Position numbers and translations under genes: made by a program. A DNA stretch of 9,849 nt from an uncultured Bacteroidaceae bacterium (GTDB lineage: Bacteria > Bacteroidota > Bacteroidia > Bacteroidales > Bacteroidaceae), in NCBI GenBank assembly GCA_904502185.1, contig CAJGDX010000083.1, positions 1 to 9,849 on the forward strand, given 5' to 3'. Position 1 is the first letter of the stretch; each line of letters begins with the position of its first letter. This document shows positions 6,724 through 9,849 of the stretch, one piece after another. The notes below the pieces were generated by a model that was not told the DNA's origin, did not search any database, and worked only from the letters and a program-made list of their open reading frames with translations.

Positions 6724-7890
6724 ATGGCAGAATCGAACTTTATTGACTACGTAAAAATCGTGTGTCGCTCGGGACGCGGCGGACGTGGCTCGGCGCACCT
6801 GCACCGCGCAAAATACATCCCCAACGGAGGCCCCGATGGAGGCGATGGAGGCCGTGGAGGCGACATCATCCTGCGTGGCAACCGCAACTACTGGACACTG
6901 TTGCACTTGAAATACCAGCGCCACGTCTTTGCAGGAAACGGCGCAAGCGGAGGCATAAATAAAAGCACCGGCGCAGCCGGAGAGGACAAAATTATAGACG
7001 TCCCTTGCGGCACGGTGGCGTACAACGCCGAGACCGGTGAATTCCTGTGCGACGTTATGGAGGACGGACAGAAAGTTGTGCTGCTGAAAGGCGGCCGTGG
7101 CGGTCTTGGCAACGTACACTTCGCAACACCCACACGACAGACACCACGCTTTGCACAACCCGGTGAGCCTATGCGTGAAATGACGGTTACGCTGGAGCTG
7201 AAACTGCTTGCAGACGTAGGACTCGTAGGTTTTCCAAATGCAGGAAAATCGACACTTCTCTCATCCGTTTCGGCAGCAAAGCCCAAAATCGCAAACTACC
7301 CCTTCACCACCCTCGAGCCTAACCTGGGAATTGTATCGTACCGCGATGGAAAATCATTCGTAATGGCCGACATTCCCGGAATCATCGAAGGCGCAAGCCA
7401 GGGCAAAGGATTGGGATTGAGATTCCTGCGCCACATCGAGCGCAACTCGTTGCTGCTGTTTATGGTACCCGCCGAAAGCGACGATATAAAGAAAGAGTAC
7501 GAGATTCTGCTTAACGAGCTTGCAATGTTCAACCCCGAAATGCTCGACAAACAGCGAGTGCTTGCAATTACCAAAAGCGACATGCTGGACGAGGAGCTGA
7601 TGGAGATGCTCTCGGAAAATTTACCCCAAGGAGTTCCACACGTATTCATCTCTTCAGTAACAGGAATGGGAATACAGGAGCTCAAGGATATTCTGTGGAG
7701 CGAGCTGAACAGCGAAGACAACCGCTTGCTTGCAGTCAAGCGCGAAGAGCTTGTACACCGCAACCTCGACGCAAGAATGATTGCCAACGACTTTGCCGAC
7801 TGGGAGCCCGACTTCGAGGATGAAGCCTACGAAGAGGATGGCGAATATTACGAAGAGGACAATTACGACGAATATGACTTTGACGAATAG
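6724..7890 (+). CDS. obgE: GTPase ObgE/CgtA, ribosome assembly factor
   Basis: Obg is an essential GTPase that binds the 50S subunit late in assembly and links ribosome maturation to ppGpp and growth control. The 388 residues show the Gly-rich Obg fold at about 5-160 (RSGRGGRGS at 15-23, GGPDGGDGGRGG at 35-46, GGRGGLGN at 123-130). The G domain follows: G1 GFPNAGKST (169-177), switch I FTTLEP (194-199), G3 DIPG (216-219), G4 TKSD (283-286, in place of the common NKxD) and G5 SSVTG (310-314). The family's third, OCT domain is replaced by a tail whose last 30 residues (359-388) contain 18 Asp/Glu, several Tyr and no basic residue. The ATG at 6724 precedes the conserved FIDYVKI start. It forms an operon with adk and is ended by the palindrome at 7913-7954. 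Confidence 0.97.
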   Translation: MAESNFIDYVKIVCRSGRGGRGSAHLHRAKYIPNGGPDGGDGGRGGDIILRGNRNYWTLLHLKYQRHVFAGNGASGGINKSTGAAGEDKIIDVPCGTVAYNAETGEFLCDVMEDGQKVVLLKGGRGGLGNVHFATPTRQTPRFAQPGEPMREMTVTLELKLLADVGLVGFPNAGKSTLLSSVSAAKPKIANYPFTTLEPNLGIVSYRDGKSFVMADIPGIIEGASQGKGLGLRFLRHIERNSLLLFMVPAESDDIKKEYEILLNELAMFNPEMLDKQRVLAITKSDMLDEELMEMLSENLPQGVPHVFISSVTGMGIQELKDILWSELNSEDNRLLAVKREELVHRNLDARMIANDFADWEPDFEDEAYEEDGEYYEEDNYDEYDFDE

Positions 7891-7912
7891 TACTGAGTAT
7901 TTTCACATACCA

Positions 7913-7954
7913 TAAACGAACAATGGCTGACAATTGTCAGCCATTGTTCGTTTA
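7913..7954. terminator. Perfect 42-base palindrome, probable bidirectional terminator
   Basis: Bases 7913-7933 are the exact reverse complement of 7934-7954, centred on CAATTG, giving a hairpin of about 19 bp with a four-base AATT loop on either strand. It lies 23 bases after the obgE stop and 15 bases past the stop of the convergent AraC gene at 7969. It is therefore placed to end both transcripts. Only three T residues close each arm, so it lacks a long U-tract. Strong convergent placement supports the call. Confidence 0.8.
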
Positions 7955-7968
7955 CGCAGATAATTTAT

Positions 7969-8847
7969 TTAAACAGTTGCCGCAAGCGCTCTCTTAGAAC
8001 GAAACTCCGACAACGAGAAGTTTGTATGACGTTTGAAATATCTGTTCAAATATGATTGGTCGGGGAAATGGAACTCCTCGACAAGTTCTTGGAATGTCTT
8101 GTGGGTATACATCAGCGATACCTGAAGTTCCACAATAGTATAGTGGTCTATAAGGTTTTTAGCATTCTGCGCAGCTGCACGCTGACATACAGAGTTAAGG
8201 TTACGAGTTGAAATTCCCAACTTATCGGCATAGAACTGCACCGAGCGTTCACTTCTGAAATGCACGGCAATAAGGTCGCGGAACTGCAGGAACATCTTCT
8301 CTTTCTCTTCGAGGCCCATATCCTTTTTAGCCTGTTCGGCAGAAGAGGTTGCCTGAGCATGCTGGGCAAAGAGCAACATTGCATTAGCCGAAAGTATAAT
8401 ATTCTTCCTGCAATAATCAGAATCATTTATGTAGTAAAGTTCCTCTTCTATAATCTCGACCTGCTTGAACACATTTGCAATAAATGCCTGTTCGTTTGCC
8501 GAGCCGCGACCTTTGTAGGCACGACATGTTATAGATTGCAGCACCTCGGGGCTGAAGGAGCAGCGGGCTGCAAGCCATATATCCTCGGATACGCCCAAAA
8601 ATCTGGTGGAAAAATCGCTTGTAATATCATGTACGGTAATATTGCTGCCGGTTGGACAGATTGCAATGGAGCCTTGTATAAAACGGAAACGATAGCCATC
8701 GATGGTTATAAGAGCCTCACCGCTCTGACACCAGAAGAATGTTGTAAATTGCAACGTATATGTATTTTGTACAAACCGCTGCAACGAAGATGTTATCGTT
8801 GAAAAACCCTGCCTTGAAAGTTTTTCGAAATATGTATTATTCATCAT
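7969..8847 (-). CDS. AraC-family transcriptional regulator
   Basis: This 292-residue protein has the two-part layout of AraC/XylS regulators. The N-terminal half (about 30-110) is a cupin-like sensing domain, seen as alternating strands with the turn GEALITIDGYRF (43-54) and GSIAICPTG (59-67). The helical middle (about 118-165) is probably a dimerisation element. The DNA-binding domain spans about 185-290: a first helix-turn-helix near 203-222 (YADKLGIS followed by RNLNSVCQ) and a second near 252-283, with the family's PDQSYLNRYFKRHTNFSLSEFR signature (262-283). The effector is unknown. The gene starts with two adjacent Met codons; either could be used. A -7 element lies only 17 bases upstream, so the leader is very short. 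It faces obgE convergently and shares the terminator at 7913-7954. Its targets are not evident; the membrane protein gene 40 bases upstream is the nearest neighbour in the same direction. Confidence 0.92.
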   Translation of the reverse strand: MMNNTYFEKLSRQGFSTITSSLQRFVQNTYTLQFTTFFWCQSGEALITIDGYRFRFIQGSIAICPTGSNITVHDITSDFSTRFLGVSEDIWLAARCSFSPEVLQSITCRAYKGRGSANEQAFIANVFKQVEIIEEELYYINDSDYCRKNIILSANAMLLFAQHAQATSSAEQAKKDMGLEEKEKMFLQFRDLIAVHFRSERSVQFYADKLGISTRNLNSVCQRAAAQNAKNLIDHYTIVELQVSLMYTHKTFQELVEEFHFPDQSYLNRYFKRHTNFSLSEFRSKRALAATV

Positions 8848-8864
8848 TTAATGATAATGTTTTT

Positions 8865-8872
8865 CAAAGTTA
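8865..8872 (-). promoter_or_regulatory. -7 element for the AraC-family gene
   Basis: TAACTTTG on the minus strand matches TAnnTTTG exactly, 17 bases before the ATG at 8847, within the 40-base gap after the membrane protein gene. No TTG stands at the -33 distance. A nearly leaderless or very short-leader transcript would result. The gene could also be read from the promoter further upstream. Confidence 0.45.
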
Positions 8873-8887
8873 ATACCGAAGCAGGTA

Positions 8888-9451
8888 CTACTTGCCCTGC
8901 ATACGACGCTGTTTTCTTCTTTCGCGTCGTTTTTTAACAATCTCCTTGAATCGTCTGACTCCATATAGCGAGCCATAGACCAGATAGACACCACCCCAGA
9001 AAATGATAGCACAGCACAACAGCGTCAGGACATAGAACTGACTGTTGGCACTTATTTCGGAAGAAGATTTTATGTAATTGAGATACAGGAAATAAAATAC
9101 CACTGCTGTTACACCATTCAAGACTGTGAGCGCTATAGCAACAATCTTGCCAACCCTTTTACCGGTCATGGGGTACAACGACAGATATTGCAATCCCGAC
9201 TTTTTGTCGATTCGCAAAAAATAGAGTATCCAGGGCAGCAGCAACAAGGCGTACGCCAAACACATGGCTGTCACCACCACCGTGTTCACCTGCAGAATAT
9301 TAAAATCCGTGGAAGTTAGAACAGAAGAGGCCGCGTCGCCGCAAGAAACCTCATGCGTTGCCTCGAAACAGAAAGCAACCGCCAACAGCGAAACAAACAG
9401 TAACGAAACGACTGCCAGTCCCCCATATTTTACTATATTGATAATCTTCAT
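8888..9451 (-). CDS. Hypothetical four-span inner membrane protein
   Basis: I do not recognise this 187-residue protein. Four hydrophobic segments lie at about 8-28, 56-79, 100-124 and 138-162, with a short loop containing ATHEVSCGD (31-39) after the first. The C-terminus is strongly basic (KKRRERRKQRRMQGK, 173-187). By the positive-inside rule both ends face the cytoplasm, and the basic tail could bind nucleic acid or acidic phospholipid, though that is speculation. The reading frame stays open to an ATG at 9508, but the start at 9451 (MKIINIVKYGG) is preferred. The extra 19 residues contain Cys, Gly and Pro without hydrophobic continuity, whereas MKIINIVKYGG leads straight into the first membrane segment. 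It lies 120 bases downstream of tmRNA and 40 bases upstream of the AraC gene, all on the same strand. No transporter or enzyme motif is visible. Confidence 0.8.
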   Translation of the reverse strand: MKIINIVKYGGLAVVSLLFVSLLAVAFCFEATHEVSCGDAASSVLTSTDFNILQVNTVVVTAMCLAYALLLLPWILYFLRIDKKSGLQYLSLYPMTGKRVGKIVAIALTVLNGVTAVVFYFLYLNYIKSSSEISANSQFYVLTLLCCAIIFWGGVYLVYGSLYGVRRFKEIVKKRRERRKQRRMQGK

Positions 9452-9514
9452 AACTCGTGGCAACAAGAAACCGCCTGAACAGCCTCTTAATTTATATATA
9501 CAACACACAGAAAG

Positions 9515-9548
9515 CTTTAGATAAGAGAAAAACTTCCCGGCATCAAAA
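9515..9548 (-). promoter_or_regulatory. Possible promoter of the four-span membrane protein gene
   Basis: On the minus strand TTTTG (9548-9544) and TATCTAAAG (9523-9515) are separated by 20 bases, the normal spacing between Bacteroidota -33 and -7 elements. The -7 part departs from TAnnTTTG at three positions, so the match is partial. It lies between the tmRNA 3' end and the ATG at 9451. I see no convincing intrinsic terminator for tmRNA in the same 120-base gap. Confidence 0.25.
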
Positions 9549-9571
9549 CCACCGAGTACTACATCCGTTCG

Positions 9572-9849
9572 TGGAGCTGGAGGGAGTCGAACCCTCGTCC
9601 AAACGAGGAAACAATATGCTTTCTACATGCTTAGCATCCGGTAAGATTTTCGTGCACAAGCAAGACCGGCGCCACCGACTTGTACCTTATCCTCTAAAAA
9701 TTTCACCTCAACGACGAGGCTCGCCAAGATTAGTCCCGAGTTTGCTGCACCACCATATCGGATTGCTTCGGAACAACTGCGTCCGGGTGATGTCTCGTTC
9801 CAGCACCTGGTGCCGGAATGAAGCTAATCTACTATACTTCGATTAAGCA
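9572..9849 (-). ncRNA. ssrA: tmRNA (ssrA), 3' portion, cut by the window edge
   Basis: tmRNA rescues stalled ribosomes: it acts as an alanyl-tRNA and then as a message for a degradation tag. Read on the minus strand, the gene ends in a tRNA-like T arm GAGGG-TTCGACT-CCCTC followed by the acceptor strand CAGCTCC and discriminator A at 9572. The next genomic bases are CG, so CCA is not fully encoded and must be added after transcription. At the other end the sequence enters as T-GCT-TAA, the final Ala codon of the tag and its stop (9848-9843), followed by a hairpin GAAG...CTTC (helix 5) and the pseudoknot region. The 5' acceptor half, first pseudoknot and rest of the tag lie beyond 9849. An open frame running through on the opposite strand is not a gene. 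Confidence 0.93.

Noticed and set aside
6709..7158. Minus-strand open frame of 149 codons opposite obgE
   Set aside because: It mirrors the Gly-rich Obg domain (Gly codons read as Ala, Ser or Pro on the other strand) and has no independent support.
8881..8900. GCAGG/CCTGC hairpin at the membrane protein stop codon
   Set aside because: It has five base pairs, overlaps coding sequence and has no T tract; such a pairing is easily found by chance.
9452..9508. Upstream start for the four-span membrane protein at 9508
   Set aside because: The extra 19 residues do not look like a natural N-terminus and would place the start beyond the possible -7 element's short leader; the ATG at 9451 leads directly into the first membrane segment.
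9457..9846. Plus-strand open frame of 129 codons at the right edge
   Set aside because: It lies almost wholly over the tmRNA gene on the opposite strand and the start of the membrane protein; its translation has no recognisable domain.
1..9849. CRISPR array, insertion sequence or prophage
   Set aside because: I saw no regularly spaced direct repeats, transposase, integrase or phage structural gene on either strand.

Overview
The window looks like chromosomal DNA from a member of the Bacteroidales (Bacteroidota). The evidence is: TAnnTTTG-type -7 promoter elements upstream of several genes and no clear Shine-Dalgarno sequences; a short-type adenylate kinase next to an ObgE with a long acidic tail; a HEAT/DUF1080 secreted protein of a kind common in gut Bacteroidota; and a tmRNA gene that does not encode its 3' CCA. 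The genus cannot be fixed from the sequence alone. Nothing points to a phage, plasmid or insertion sequence.

Layout: (a) 1-130 holds a compact nested inverted repeat resembling a dispersed REP-like element, downstream of proC. (b) 131-1366, minus strand: proC (pyrroline-5-carboxylate reductase), preceded 6 bases upstream by an unrecognised single-span membrane protein, with a plausible promoter at 1416-1448. (c) 1511-5871, minus strand: a two-gene unit made of a Tat-signal Gfo/Idh/MocA oxidoreductase followed by a 1015-residue secreted protein (signal peptide, HEAT-like region, two DUF1080 / 3-keto-disaccharide hydrolase domains). It closes with a strong hairpin terminator at 1455-1486. (d) 5872-6126: an AT-rich divergent promoter region with a -7 element on each strand. 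(e) 6127-7890, plus strand: adk then obgE, 24 bases apart. (f) 7913-7954: a perfect 42-base palindrome between convergent genes, probably a bidirectional terminator. (g) 7969-9451, minus strand: an AraC-family regulator and, upstream of it, a small four-span membrane protein of unknown role. (h) 9572-9849, minus strand: the 3' portion of the tmRNA (ssrA) gene, cut by the window edge at the last codon of its tag.

Most genes are housekeeping: proline synthesis, nucleotide balance, ribosome assembly and ribosome rescue. The part most likely to hold under-described biology is the oxidoreductase plus HEAT-DUF1080-DUF1080 pair. By family precedent, a Gfo/Idh/MocA enzyme can oxidise a glycoside at C3, and a DUF1080 protein can cleave the resulting 3-keto-glycoside. 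Here both proteins carry export signals, the cleavage module is duplicated, and a large helical repeat region is fused in front. The pathway assignment is inference; no transporter, sulfatase or glycoside hydrolase lies within the window to name a substrate.
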